From assembly GCA_945643635.1 (NCBI GenBank), contig CALZFC010000020.1, forward strand, positions 2,737,001 through 2,801,000: 64,000 nt of DNA, written 5' to 3'. The notes under the pieces are model-generated. The model saw only the letters and a list, made by a program, of their open reading frames with translations. It was not told the DNA's origin and did not search any database. The stretch's first letter is position 1. Each line of letters starts with the position of its first letter. Origin of the DNA: Allodiplogaster sudhausi. Its lineage: Eukaryota; Nematoda; Chromadorea; Rhabditida; Diplogasteridae. The translations under genes were made by a program, and so were the position numbers. This document shows positions 48,337 through 61,299 of this stretch, one piece after another.

Positions 48337-50297
48337 GGGGATGGTTTAGAGCTGTATGCCTTCGTGCGTGGAATGCAAGCTACCACCACACACATTATAC
48401 ATTTGTATATCATCCGATAGCTTTCGCGAAGGCGAACAACTTTTCCATACATATCTTTTTGCTTTATCGATTTCTTGATAAAGTTTTATGGTGTCAAAAT
48501 ATTAAGCCTCTTTTTCCGCCTTACCATCAACTGGCACTTTTTGGGCATTCTTGTTTGAATAGAGAGTAAAAAGAGCTATCAATTGGTGGTCCAATGTTCA
48601 GACTTACGATTAGTTCCGGCATATTCGTGATAATGAATTTTTAAATGTCATTTTGACCCATTTTCTGTGCCAATGGTGGTTGGAAAATTTACGAATATTT
48701 TTTTCTGTGTGTGAGAGAAGGAGAGTGAGCGAGAGAGAGAGACAGCGAGAAGAGAAGGAAATCATCAGAAATGCCAAGATGGAGAAAGGTAGAACGGAGG
48801 AGACAGGGGAGCGGATCTCGCTTTGGAGCGGGCGAGTAGGCGAAAGTGAGAAAGCGAAAATGCAGAAGAGCAATGTTCAGCAAGAGAGAGTTGTTGTAGT
48901 GAGAGAGATAGCGAGAGAGTGATGAAGGGAGCAAGCAAATTTATAGGAAGTGTTAGAGATGAGAGTCAGCGAGAGAAGGAGAGCGAGAGAGGTTGAATTT
49001 GAATCAGAGTGCAAAAGAAGGAGAAAAGGACGGACAAAAATGGGCAATGGAAAAGAAGAAGAAGGAGGGGGAGGGTGGAGATTGCCAGTTGCTCAATCTG
49101 CGTACTACTTCTGCTGTTGCAGTAGAAGTGCTTCTCTGGCCGGGGCCTCCCCAAATCAGTGATCGTTATCGACCATTCTCGCTACTTGTAAGTATATCTC
49201 TCAGCCGCTACGCCCTATATCCCTTTTCCCTATCTTATTTATCCGCATCTTCGTGGCTTTCAATGCGGTGCGCTCTACTCTTGACCGAATCTAATCACTT
49301 GCAAAGCCGCTCGGGCTGTGGCACTTTTCCGCTGCTTTATTCGCTATATTCAATGAATCATATTCGCTTCAAGTTACCCTTCTCTTGTATCGATATCTTG
49401 CACAGATTTCGTGGGATTGTCAGTAAAGGTAGCATTCTTCTATAGTTCCCTATATCTCTTCGATTCTTTCATTCTCGCCATCTTAGTCTCCTTTCCTTCT
49501 TTTTCTCTCACCCTCTCACAAGAATGGCAGCTTCTTGCACTCTCTCGCGAGTGCGTCTTTTAACGTCGCCTGCACTAACGAGTGACCGCCGACTGGTCTC
49601 TGAGTCAGCCGCGGTGAGTTCAGAAATGGAGAAAGCAGGAGAGGCGACCACGCGCCGCCGGCTGTGACGTAGCAAAATGCGAGAGGTCATCCTGCGCTCA
49701 AGAATTTGCGCCACCCCCTCCCCCTCGAGAAGAGAGAACGAGAGATAGAGATGGAGAGAAAGAGAAAGAGAGTGAGAACGGACTTGGCCAATAGTGCAGC
49801 AGAGTATGCAACAAGAAGAGAGCAGTCGGCTTTATCGCAGAACCGTTTATCAACGGAATTAATGAACCCGAAGAGGTTCGCCGATGATTCTTCCTTGCAT
49901 GAATCTTTTGTATAAAAGCACCATCGCCAACGATGACACAGTTACTGACTCTTTATAACCATTTCTCCAAAATGCCTTTAATATGTACCTCGAAATTCTG
50001 GGCTAGAATATTTAGTCTCATGCCAAGTGGAGTGGAATTGTTACATTCAAATTACTATAGGAATCTGCAGGAGTGTGACCTCCTTGCCATTCTCATAGTT
50101 CTAGGACGTTTCTATGATAGCCTAAGGCACCTGTTTTGTCGAGTTAACGATTTGACGCGAATATGTATATCGCGGTCTTGAGTCCTCGAGTGCAGAGCAT
50201 TTTTTCTCGAGAAACCTCATTGTTTCCCGTTAAAAAAAATATTTAAAAAATAATATTGATAAAAAAGTATAGATTACAGTGATTAGAGAAGAGAGCA
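45174..50297. other. 5.1-kb spacer without recognisable gene
   Basis: Between the divergently transcribed G-alpha (minus) and UGT J (plus) genes, so it should contain both promoters. GA/CT microsatellites occur at about 47,620-47,700, 48,285-48,336, 48,710-48,760 and 49,740-49,775, and TACATA-type runs at 44,690-44,715 and 45,325-45,345. The open frames are short or low complexity. CTCTCGCGAGTGCG near 49,545 resembles MITE interiors. Nothing else supported. Confidence 0.55.
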
Positions 50298-51849
50298 ATG
50301 CGGCCGCTATTGCTACTGTCGTCATTAGCGTGCTGCTGCTCGGCCTTCAACATTGCCATCTTCGTGCCATACATGGCGAACAGCCAGGTTTCACTATCCA
50401 AGTTATATATTTAATTCAAAAAAAAAACTCGAAAGTAATATATATATATACAGTTTACAAATTCTTTGTTCCTGAATTTAAAAAAAATGAATTAAAAATA
50501 GCTTGTTTTCATTTTCTATTTTTTTTAAATCATAGGTGATCTTCAATAAACGCGTCGCTGAAACTCTCGCCAACGCCGGCCACAACGTGACTCTCTTCGT
50601 ACTCGCACTCTACGAGTACGACTTCCCGCCGGTTACGGTCGCATCGAATGTCAATTGTCAGTCCGGATGACATCCTTGTGCTCGATGCGAGGCTAAATTG
50701 ACCTAGCAAAATGGCATGTGTGCTTTGTTCCAAGCTCAAGACAGCTCCGCCGCACTTTCACTGATTTCCGTTAAAATGTTTTGTTGGATCATTTGATCAT
50801 CCTGACATTTTAAGGCTAAGTAGTCAATGATTTGCTACTGTGAATTTTAGCACAAATTTAGAGAAAAGTTTTTCGCTTAAAACTTTCTAAAAGTTGTCTT
50901 AAAGACGACTTATGGTTTGATTTTTCGTCTTCGATTGTTCTCATCTGTTATGCATTTTGCCAGTAAGAACACTAGCTAGAGCGGCCGTTCCTTTCTCGTA
51001 ATTCACATCTCCGCTATGCCATGAATGGTTTCGCGAAAATACCTTTTTATTCTTCTTTAAATTGAAACAATGGCTCACGGGATGACCTTCAAAATAGCCC
51101 TTTTATCTGATTTCCCTGAGAAAATAGGATGGGTTTACATATATACATAGTGATGAGACAAGAAGAGAAAATGGACATGGAAAGAGAAATCCGAGAGAGA
51201 GATTGGTGAGAGAGAAAGGTGAGAGAGGGAGAAAAATTTAAAGCGATGGCCTCACAAACATCCCATCAATGGCAACCAAGGTGGAAACTACTTTTGGTCT
51301 TGCCCCTAAATTAAACGTCTCACGTAGAATTCGAACCGCCATGTCGACCCGCTGAAGTTCCGCTGTCCTTCTCTGCTTCTTTCATCGTTATCGTTTCTCT
51401 GCCTTAATTTCTTTTTCAAGTCTCTCTCCCTCTTTCTCACCTCCCTCTCTCTCTCTAAAATGATTGGGCGTACTTTGTATCCTTTATTATATTCTTTGTG
51501 TTGCAACGAAACATTTCATTTCAAAGGTACATTTCATGCTAGAATTTCCATCAAAGATGAAATTCTGATGTGTTGCATGATCTGCTTTCTATCAAACATT
51601 TCAATCAGAATACAGCCATTTTCTTATTCTTTCTTTCTCTCTTTCCCTTTATCTCTCTCTCTCTCTCTTTCTCTCTCTCACGGCCACACTATTCTACATT
51701 CCCGTTCCCTGCTACCCGGCTGCGTCCACTCAGAGTGCAGGCTGCCGCACCGAAGAACATCTCACGCTGATACAAAGTAACCATCCCATTACCACGAACG
51801 CTTCAAGGGCCTTACGCTTCTCTCTCTCTCGGCACTCCTTGCCGCAACT

Positions 51850-51887
<38 letters not shown>

Positions 51888-52767
51888 CTCTGTCTCTCTC
51901 TCTCATTCTCCCTCTTTAGCGGTCGCTATCTCTCCATTTCTCTCTATACCCGTTCTCCCGATCTTGATAAATTTTAATTATTCGTCTCTTACCATTAGCC
52001 TCTGATTTCTCAAGTGTTATCCTCTAGCCATATCCGTCTTCCATTCTCAATTTCTAGTGTAAGTTACGCTTACGGCCACTTCCGTCTCACTTTCCATTCA
52101 CTTGGGGAGAGGGGTCATCGTAACCCTGAGAAGGGCGAAGATGCGGCAGATAGCAGCTGCACACTGGTCATTAGCAGAGTCTCGAGGTCGTCGATTTCTC
52201 GGCTGTGCCATTCATTTATCGAATTTTGCCAACAAAACATTGCACAACGGAAAACCAGACTTAGGGGTAGAGAAGTAGGGAGAGAGAAAGGGAAGTGGGA
52301 GTCGAAAGAAAGATAAGAGTTTGTAGACAATGAAAGAGATAGAGAGAGAGAGAGAATCATAGAGATGGCAAGATATTTGAAAAGAAAAAGACGAGGGAAT
52401 CAGAGATAAAGCGATTGAAAAGGCTGAAAATTTGAAGAGAAACCGTTACGCTTTGATATTGAGGAGCTGAAAAGCAGGTTAAGGCCAAAAGTTCTTTACA
52501 AAAGAAAGGGACCCGTTCATCGATCATCAGATCAGGCAGAGAACATTTAGGACAAAAATGATGTATTGCCACTGCTATTCTTTCTTGTCTACTTCGACTT
52601 GTCCGCCGAATTGTCTTCTTTTTGTTGTTGTGCGAAAGTCAACGACACGTGTGTTGTTTTCGGCAAGTTGTAGAAATACAGGAATGGCAGAGGTGAGCGA
52701 GATAATGTTTTGGCAGCAGATGAGAGAGAACGGAAGAGAGAGATAGAGAGAAAAAAAGAGGAAGAAG

Positions 52768-52799
<32 letters not shown>

Positions 52800-55700
52800 A
52801 GCGAGAGCGAGAGAGCAAGCGGGAGAAGGAAACAGGCCCTGGCGCCCAGGGAAAAAAGCAACCTTGCGGTCGCCGACTTGGAACGTTCGTACACAGCCAA
52901 AAATACTCTTGGGACACGAGGGGTGAAGAAGAGTAATTCAGAACAAGAAATAGGCTTAAAATATGGCAAGAAGAATGCCAGCTTGCTTCAGGAAAAGAAT
53001 TAAAGTCCGCAAATTCCCTTCTTTTTAGTGTGTTATTGTTGTGATTTTCTGTTTATGGGGCAGAAAAATGCGTTGTGATCAAATCAGTCATTTCAGATCA
53101 GTTTCTGAACATCTCGACGGGCTTGGACGGCGAGCAACTCATGAAGCTGCACACGGAAATGTTCTTCAAGGTCGGCTGACCTTTCCGTTCTGCCTCATTT
53201 GACTTACTTTATCGACCTCACTCTCTCTCTCTCTATCAGTCTATTTGTCCCTCTCTAACTCCGTCAATGTTTATTTCGTTCGTTTTGTCTATATATCTCT
53301 TGTCATCGTTCTATTCTTCGCTCTTTTTCTCTTTCTCCCTTTTTCTTATCTAACTAGCAGCGTAAAAAACTGATTTCCTTGCATCGGCTACGTTAGTCCT
53401 ATCTGAATGCTGTTTCGTTCGAAAACAGTCACGAAATGTGAACAAATCATCTGAAGTTGTGCATTCGACTGGATTAGCAGACGAGAGATTTAAAATTCTT
53501 TAAAACATTGCCGAATTTCAGACAATTCCAATCTGGGACCGTCGTATGATTTCATCGATTAAAATGATGACTGACATGATCTACAGTTGCGAGAGTAAGC
53601 TCTCTCTCGTTTCCCTTCTTTCAATCATTATTCGTTCATGGAATCTCTGGCAATTTTATTCTTTCTTCCTCAAAAGCATATAGTAGGCTCGAATATTGAT
53701 CGAGAATTATTGATCGCCAAAATGATTGACTGAAACCCTCGCAGAGTTGATCTCTAACACGACGATGATGAACTACATTGCCGACCAGCACTTTGACATT
53801 GCCTTCGCGTACATGCACAGCTTCTGCCCGATCGGCGTCATCCACGCTACGAGTACTTATTTTAATTCATTTAATTTTTTTTATTTTATTATCTATTTAT
53901 TTTAAATTTTAGCTACATACATACATATATATATCATAAATAAGCGTATATATAGCTTACATGCAAATTGATGGATTTTGGTTTTCTTCTTTTATCAAGG
54001 CCACTCTGTTATCCTGCTCCCTCGCAGGAATCCCGACATGGATCTGGATGAACAGCGGCACGCTGACTGACTACGTCGCCGAGCTGATGGGCGTACCCCT
54101 TCCGCCCTCATACGTTACGCGTACGCTTTCTTTCCATTATTTTGTAAATCTAATATCGTGCCCTTTTAATCTTTTTTTTAAATATCAGTCCAGAAATATC
54201 CAGAAATCGTCTGCTTTTAACAGTTTGCAACAACAAAAAAAGGCCGGCTTCATTATTACTTCAGCAACTATGATGGATGCGGACGACAATCTCAACTTCT
54301 TCCAGCGGGTCGGCAGCTTTGTCGGCTGGCAGATCTTCCGGCTGTTGTGGCCGAGGTAGACTTTACCACTTTTATTATTTTCTTCCCTTTTTTGTTATAT
54401 TATTTACATTCATTCTTGACAGACTCTTCGCTAACCGCGAGACTGCCATGTTCCGGCGGCACTTTGGCCCGAACTTCCCCGATCTCATCGATCTCGCCAA
54501 GAAGACGCCACTTGTTATGGTACATTTGTAAATAATTCCGTCATGAAGCGTATTGCATCACAGAATGAAAGTGAGGATATTTTAAAATAGCAGAATGAAG
54601 TTCTTCATTTTGCTAGCCATGGTCAGATAAAATGAAGACAGAAAATGACCGGAATTGAAGGTTAACTCAAACGAGATGTACGACTTCGCACGCCCGACCC
54701 TCGCCAAGATCATTAACGTCGGCGGGATCGGCATCCAGTCGAGGCACGCCAAGCCGCTCGAGGGCGTCAGTGGCGTTTTTTTTTCTTTTTTTTCATCAAT
54801 ACAAATTATGACCTAAATATATATATTTTTAAATAAATTAATCAAACACTACTTACAATTAGTCTCCTAATAAATCGATTCTTACGTGTTCAAAGAAAAT
54901 GACCCCTTCAAGGAGTACAAGAGCATCGCCAACAACTCGTCCGGCGGCCACGTCGTCATGTCCTTTGGCTCGATCGCACCCATGTTCCTCATGCCGGATA
55001 GGTCAATTTCTTCTATGGCTTCTCAAGTATCTCACCTGGAATATTCTTTGAGTTAAAACAATATCGACTGATTGTTTGATTTGATCAATTCTAATAACTT
55101 GCATCTGATTCTAATAGAGGTGCTAATAACGGATAAGAGAACTTATTTAATAAATAATCATAATATTGCAGCTGGAAAGATGCCTTCTTCTATGCCTTCG
55201 AGCAGTTCCCCGACGTACAATTCTTCATTCGCTACGAGAAGGACGACCTCGGCGACGCGCTCCCTCCCAATGTCCATCTGGCCAAGTGGCTACCGCAGAA
55301 TGATCTACTTCGTATGTCATTCTCTCTCGCTCTTCACTCTATATTTCTAGTGGAAGTTACATGGCATTGTTAGATAAAACATTAAGATATTGCGCGAAGA
55401 AATTCCGATGTTTTCAAGTGCGTAGACATGTTTCAGACTGCGCGTGTACATACGAAGAGTGTTGTGCAACATTATATGTAGCGTATTAGTGACACTGACA
55501 GATTGAACTGCCATGAAGAATGTGGGATTATTCAACGAATTTCGAATTACAGAGCATTCCAAGGCTCGCGGCATCATTACTCACGGCGGTTACAACAGCT
55601 TGCAGGTACAAACCAAAATAATCAATTAGCACCTATATTTATACTCTTTATCTTACAAATGAATAAATCGATAGTTCCGAATCGGTTCGACAGCTAATCG

Positions 55701-56362
55701 ATAATTGACTGTTATATCGATCAATCGTGTAGGACGCCATCCACGCGGGCGTGCCAATGATGACGATTCCACTCTTCTTCGACCAGCCACGCAACGCGCA
55801 TCTCGCGGAGAAACTCGGATTCGGAGTCACGATTCGGAAGCACCACGTGACCAGGGACACCGTCTACAACGCACTCAAGAAGATGCTCACCAATCCAACG
55901 TAAGGAGGAGTGGAGATATTGTGAAAGAAATTGGGGACATGGAGGAGGGAGAAATGTAGGAGAGATAACAGATGTTCAGGATTGTTTTTTAAAATATTTT
56001 TGTTGAAATAATATTACTATATTTTATGAGATTAGTAAAAAAATAGAAATAATAATTATAATATAACAATCTCTAGCATGCACGCGTCGGCACGGCGGCT
56101 GAGCGCGATGGTCGCTGCGCGGCCCGTGAGTCCGGAGCAGTTGCTGCTCAAGTGGACCGAGCTGGTCGCGCAGTTCAGGACACTCGAGAACCTTGCGCCG
56201 GTCGGCGCCTCGCTGCCGCTCTTTCAGTACCACTGCTTGGATGTCATCGCCTTCCTGGCGCTGCTCGCCCTCGTCGGGTTGTACGCGACGAGGAAGATGG
56301 CCGGAGTCGCCTTGAGATACGCCTTTCCGACGAGTGGCCCAGCCAAGCTCAAAGTATCTTAA
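50298..56362 (+). CDS. UGT gene J, complete divergent UDP-glucuronosyltransferase (520 aa)
   Basis: Fourteen exons, all in phase, 1,563 nt: 50298-50387, 50536-50637, 53102-53170, 53522-53594, 53745-53852, 54028-54120, 54265-54355, 54423-54519, 54661-54765, 54913-55001, 55172-55311, 55553-55605, 55733-55899, 56077-56362. The start ATG opens a Leu/Cys-rich signal peptide. The sugar half has KIINVGGIGI, SFGSIAP, KWLPQNDLL, THGGYNSLQDAI and FFDQPRNA, the canonical UGT signature. The C-terminus has SARRLSAMVAARPVSPEQ, LFQYHCLDVIAFLALLALV (TM) and a KLKVS tail that fits KxKxx ER retrieval. E14 is 286 nt, the same as E12 of the array. At the usual catalytic His the protein reads NSQVIF, a Gln. The end of exon 2 is uncertain (GT at 50638 or 50650). 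It is clearly more distant from the array genes than they are from each other. Confidence 0.88.
51653..51905. repeat. CT microsatellites in intron 2 of gene J
   Basis: CT runs at about 51,653-51,680 and 51,850-51,905. Further GA runs lie at 52,332-52,354 and 52,758-52,800 in the same 2.46-kb intron (50,638-53,101), which otherwise shows nothing recognisable. Confidence 0.75.
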
Positions 56363-57515
56363 CTGATTATCGCTCTGACTATTGTATCTATCATTTACTC
56401 TTCTCCGATTTTAAGCTTTGCTGCTGCGTTCTCTTTCTTTTAAGCTCTATCGCTCTCTTCGTCTCCTTCTATTCATATAGTGCAAATCCATCTTTTCGTG
56501 CTTTCATCTCATTTACAATATACTCACAGTATTTGCTCCACAATGTTTAAAGTCAACAAATATCAATCAATAATGCGCAGTCTTCTGAATACAGGTCTCA
56601 CTCTTTCTAATACTGCCCATTTGTGCAAAACATTCGCAGTTGATATCTATCGACTCTAGACTTTTGATGTTCTCCTTCTTTATTCACTTTAAAGTTACTG
56701 TTTGTTTGTGCAAATAAGATTCTCAATTTTCTCACGTTATTTTTTATTTCGGTTTTTTTCTCGCTTTGTTCCTTTTTCGTATGATTTAGGCGATAAGGAA
56801 AAAAACTTTTCTGGCCCAGGATAAGTGAAAATACTCCGTGCATGGCCGACTTCACCTGTTTTCTGCTGATTCATATCAATCGTATGAAGCTTATGTTGTC
56901 CGTTTCCATCGATGTGCATATTGATGACAAACAGCGTTCTTATGCATAGGATAAAAGAATGTTGTGCATTCGACTGGATTAGCAGACGAGAGATTTAAAA
57001 TTCTTTAAAACATTGCCGAATTTCAGACAATTCCAATCTGGGACCGTCGTATGATTTCATCGATTAAAATGATGACTGATATGATCTACAGTTGCGAGAG
57101 TAAGTTCTCTCTCGAGAGTAAGAATATTAGGCAAGACCGTATCAAATTAGTAAACGAGCAATAACATCTCGCTTCGAAAAAAACACTGCCTTTGCGAAAC
57201 CTACAGTTGCGAGAGTAAGTTCTCTCTCGAGAGTAAGAATATTAGGCAAGACCGTATCAAATTAGTAAACGAGCAATAACATCTCGCTTCGAAAAAACAC
57301 TGCCTTTGCGAAACCAGCGTTGCTTTAGTATCCTTGTCTACCGTAATTTTTTGAGTAATAAAATGGATTTCCGTTTGAAACCTTTGCACGTTTGAACATA
57401 CAATTGCAGTTTTCGGTGTTCGCCCTTCCTTAAACATCTCTTGTGGTTTTCCACCTTCTTAAGACTAAATTCACCGCGCCAAAAATCCCAGTGGTTGTCA
57501 GTTGTTGTTCAGAAG
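56363..57515. other. Spacer J-K with a duplicated J exon and a 115-bp tandem repeat
   Basis: 56,959-57,111 is a near-identical copy of intron end, exon 4 and donor of gene J (53,455-53,600), including its AG and GT borders: an orphan exon with TIPIWDRRMISS. From 57,086 a 115-bp unit starting CTACAGTTGCGAGAGTAAG is repeated once more (57,086-57,200 and 57,201-57,314). The remainder, 56,363-56,958, shows no gene. Confidence 0.7.
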
Positions 57516-60500
57516 ATGAGACCTGCTGTCCAATCTGCAATATTGTTAATAGTTTTCCTCGTTCATCCCCTGGACGCGCTCAAGTTCTTGGCGTACAGTC
57601 CAATGTTCGCAAGGAGCCATTCGACCTACATCGGCAAGCTCGCTGATATCCTCGTTGACGCAGGTCACGAAGTGGTGAGAATAATCGGGAGAAAGAGGGA
57701 AGCGGAAGAGATTGAGTGAGAGCGTGTGAGAGTGGGAGGAAAAAATATGAAAGAACGGAGACAGAGAATGAGGGAGCGAGAGATGTCCTTCCAGGTGTAC
57801 GTGATGCCAGTGGTGAACAAGAAGATGGGCATCGTGGGTTCGGAGCGAGCGCGAGTCCTCACGCTGCCCCAGTCGGCGGCTGCTCTCGATCTCGAGCAGA
57901 AGATGGCTTCAATCACGACGCGTGGCGCACAGGCTCCGTGTTCAAACTCATCGGCGTATATCATCAGCATTTACCTTTCTAATTAAGTAATATTTTAATT
58001 AAATTAGAAGACAATTATATTTAATTTTCCTATTAACCTCTCACCCCAACCACTGTATGTACATACATACACATGACGCGATTTTCAAGAGAATTGAATA
58101 GAATCAAACTGCCGGGACCCGGCCAAAGTCGACCGGCTTGGATTTTGTTCTGTTCAAAAGTCCCTCATTGGGTGTTTTCTGGCATGTGGAATCGATTGAA
58201 AGTAGTCTAGTCATCAGATAATGTCTCTTTGGTTTGCTATGAGGGCTTGAATTATTTGGCTCGCCGCTCTGGGAGGCGAGATGGATGCACATCTGATTGT
58301 GTCACTGCACCCCACGTTTTTGAGATGTAGAAATGAAAATGTGCATTTTAAAAGCCAAAATATTTTTTCTCGTTGTTTAGAGTAATATATATCTTGGCTG
58401 TTATATTGCTAACGTTTATTTCTATATCTCAACAAATGCGGCGCAGTGACCTCAAACATGCATCCAACTCGCCTCCCAGCTATTAATTTAAGCCCTCATT
58501 GCAAAAGAAAGAGACATTTTCTGATGACTAGACCACTTCCAATCGACTCCACAAACCAGAAAACTCCCATGAGGATCTCAGTAAATGAAAAAAAGGCTTA
58601 TTCATGCAATTCGCAATTTCATGCAATTGCAGTGGAAATGATTACCAAGAGAAATTAAAGAAGGCACATGGTGCATTTCACAAAAAGAATCCTGTTAATC
58701 AGCCTTTCAGCGTCGCGAAAAAGGCTTATTGGCAGGCCTTTTAATAAGCCTTGCGCAATCCTGTCAATAAGCCTTTTTTCATTTACTGAGATCTGAACAA
58801 AATTAAAGCCGTTGGATTTTTGCGGGGTCCCCGGCCATTTTTAAACTCTCGCAAATCGCGTCATATATGTATTTATTACTGTTTGCATTACAGGTTGTGA
58901 CCGAGCATACTGATATGTGGATCGCTCAGTGCGACGGTTAATAATTTTTTTAAGAAAAAAGTTCTATATTTTAAAGTCGATGCTAAGTGTATTAATAAAA
59001 ATACACTCAGTGCATTTTGAAAGTGAATATGTACTTGGTGAATGATCCACAATGACTTGACTCCAGCCAACCTGAAGGTGCCCGGACTGGTCGAGCAGCT
59101 GCGAAAGGAGAAATTTGATGCCGCCTTTGGCGAAATTACCATGGATATGTGCTTCTTTCGTCGGTTCTTTTTTGGAATTTAGTTTACTTTTTTTTAGAAC
59201 AAATTGTTTCCAAGATTTCTATTGGCGTCTACAATGATAGATTATTTTTTATTTATAGTAAAAAAGCAGAACATAATTCACTATTTTAAGCATTGGTGAA
59301 GCTCGTTAGCATCGAAAACTTTGCCCTGACGCAGTCGCTGGTAGCCTTCGACGGCACATTCCAAATGACCGGTGCTCCGGCGGTGCCGAGCTACGTTCCG
59401 GGTTCATAATTCTCGCCAAGACACACAATATTGTATCACTAAAAAGTTTACTTTATATATGTAGGTCCATTCATTAACACACGTACATGCATATTTAGAA
59501 AAAAATATATGATTGCTTTAGGGTTTGGAATGAAAAACAGAGATATAAGCGCGTATTCAAATAGGGCAAATAAAAAATAGAACCACGTATTCAAAAAGAA
59601 CGAACAAATAAAAAATAGAACAACAGTATCCAATAGGAATGATGGCGTACTACGGCGACAGAATGACATTCGGAGAGCGTTTCGCGAACGCCTTCTCTCA
59701 CTTTGCCTCAGTTGTTCTGGCAGAGCGAATCTTCATCGCTCCCTTCGACGCCGCACTCAAGCAATGGCAACCGCGCATGCCCTCCCTCTGGGTGAACCTT
59801 TCTAGCATCATGGACGATTCAAAACTTTGCTCTTGAAAAATTAATTCATTTGTTCTGAAAAATAGCATAATTTCACACAAATTGAGTAGGCCTAGCTATT
59901 CGCCTCTTCAGGATATGGCTTCGCAAAATTCGCTCGTGTTCATGAACGCCGAGCCGCTCATAGACTTTCCAAAGGTTGGACTTTAAAGGATCACGAAACA
60001 TAGTCTATTGGAATTTTCCTGCCTATGGTTGTCACCTATCTCTAAATTAGATGAACGCTCGCCCTTGTGCCAGGCAAAAAACACGAATTGATTTTTTTTG
60101 CTCCTCTAGTGGTTAGAAGTTTATGGGTTTCAAGTAACAACGCATAAGGTAATCGACATTGGTGGAATCACTGTTTCGTCTGGAGGCAACCCTCTGAATA
60201 AGGCAAGCTTTTTTTTCTTTTTTTTTTTACTAATAAAATTCGATCGACAAATAAAATCCGTTAGGAGATTTTGATTATCATTTCCGTTATCTACTCGACG
60301 AGAGCTTTCAAATGGTATATAGCTTATTTCATATTCCCTTGTTAGTCGTATTTATTTTACTAGGCCAATGAATTATATCATTTATCCTGTTATAGACGTG
60401 GGACGAGATAATGTCTCGCCGTCCGAAGACGGTCCTCTTGTCGATTGGATCAGTCACAAAGAGCATTTTGATGCCCGACGAGTACAAATAATCGATCCGC

Positions 60501-61299
60501 GCGGCCTTTTCCCGCTTCCCCGACGTCACTTTCATCTGGAAGTACGAATCGCCCGAGGATGACATCAGAAAGGGCATTCCGAACATCGTCCCAGTCACTT
60601 GGGTGCCGCAGAACGACATGCTCAGTCAGCTTAATCTTCTCTCCTTAATCTTTTATTAATTGTGTAATAACTATAAATTGAGACGACCCCCGCCTGTCCC
60701 TCTTCATCACCCACTGCGGCGCGGGCAGCACGACTGAAGCGACAGTCGCAGGAGTGCCGCTCATTGCTCATTTGTCACCAAAGGAGGAATGCTCAGGTAT
60801 TTAAAATAATATGACGATTACCTGAGAGTTCTTTTACAAAGGAAAGAAATTCAAGGTAGTAAAACGTCTCGGAACCGGAGTTACGTTCGACAAGGACCAA
60901 CTTGCTACGCCCGATGCTCTTATCGAGGCCCTTCAGACAGTTCTTAGGACGACAAAGTGAGTGTTTATGAAAATATTATTCGGAATTTTCAATTCTTTTC
61001 TCATTATCGTTTTAAGGTACACCGAAACCGCGCGAAGAACTGCGGCGATGATTGCGAGTCGTCCGTTGTCAATGAAGGAGATCTTCGTGCGAAACATGGA
61101 GTTCCTGGCCAAGTTCGGCCCGCTCCGCAATCTCGACCACTACGGCGTGCAACTCAACTTCTTCCAGTACTACCTTCTCGATGTCATCGCCGCCGTTGCT
61201 GGAATCCTTCTTCTTCTCTTGGCTGTTATTCTTCTCGTGCTAAGATCTGTTATTCGAAAGCTGCTTGGGCTCGTGAGCTCGGGAAAGGCGAAGAAATAA
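57516..61299 (+). pseudogene. UGT gene K, pseudogene with three disabling lesions
   Basis: Same 12-exon plan as the minus-strand array but inverted: E1 57516-57674, E2 57795-57955, E3 58894-58936, E4 59067-59159, E5 59291-59401, E6 59637-59791, E7 59912-59974, E8 60110-60202, E9 60396-60624, E10 60683-60796, E11 60856-60956, E12 61017-61299. E2 lacks 13 nt compared with gene L (after EQKM), shifting the frame. E9 has TAA at 60489-60491 where others have a Glu codon (DEYK then stop). E10 lacks 8 nt in the region for PVMGDQ, shifting the frame again. E8 uses an acceptor 24 nt further upstream, adding WLEVYGFQ in frame, and ends in a GCAAGC donor. Other exons are open. Signal peptide and PMFARSHSTY are present. 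Clearly non-functional as full-length UGT. Confidence 0.88.
58074..58863. mobile_element. 790-bp fold-back element in intron 2 of pseudogene K
   Basis: It begins TGACGCGATTTTCAAGAG and ends with the inverted CTCTCGCAAATCGCGTCA. The arms stay matched imperfectly inward for over 200 bp (GTCTAGTCATCAGATAATGTC against GACATTTTCTGATGACTAGAC). Gene L, the closest relative, has the same intron without it. No coding capacity. Confidence 0.7.
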
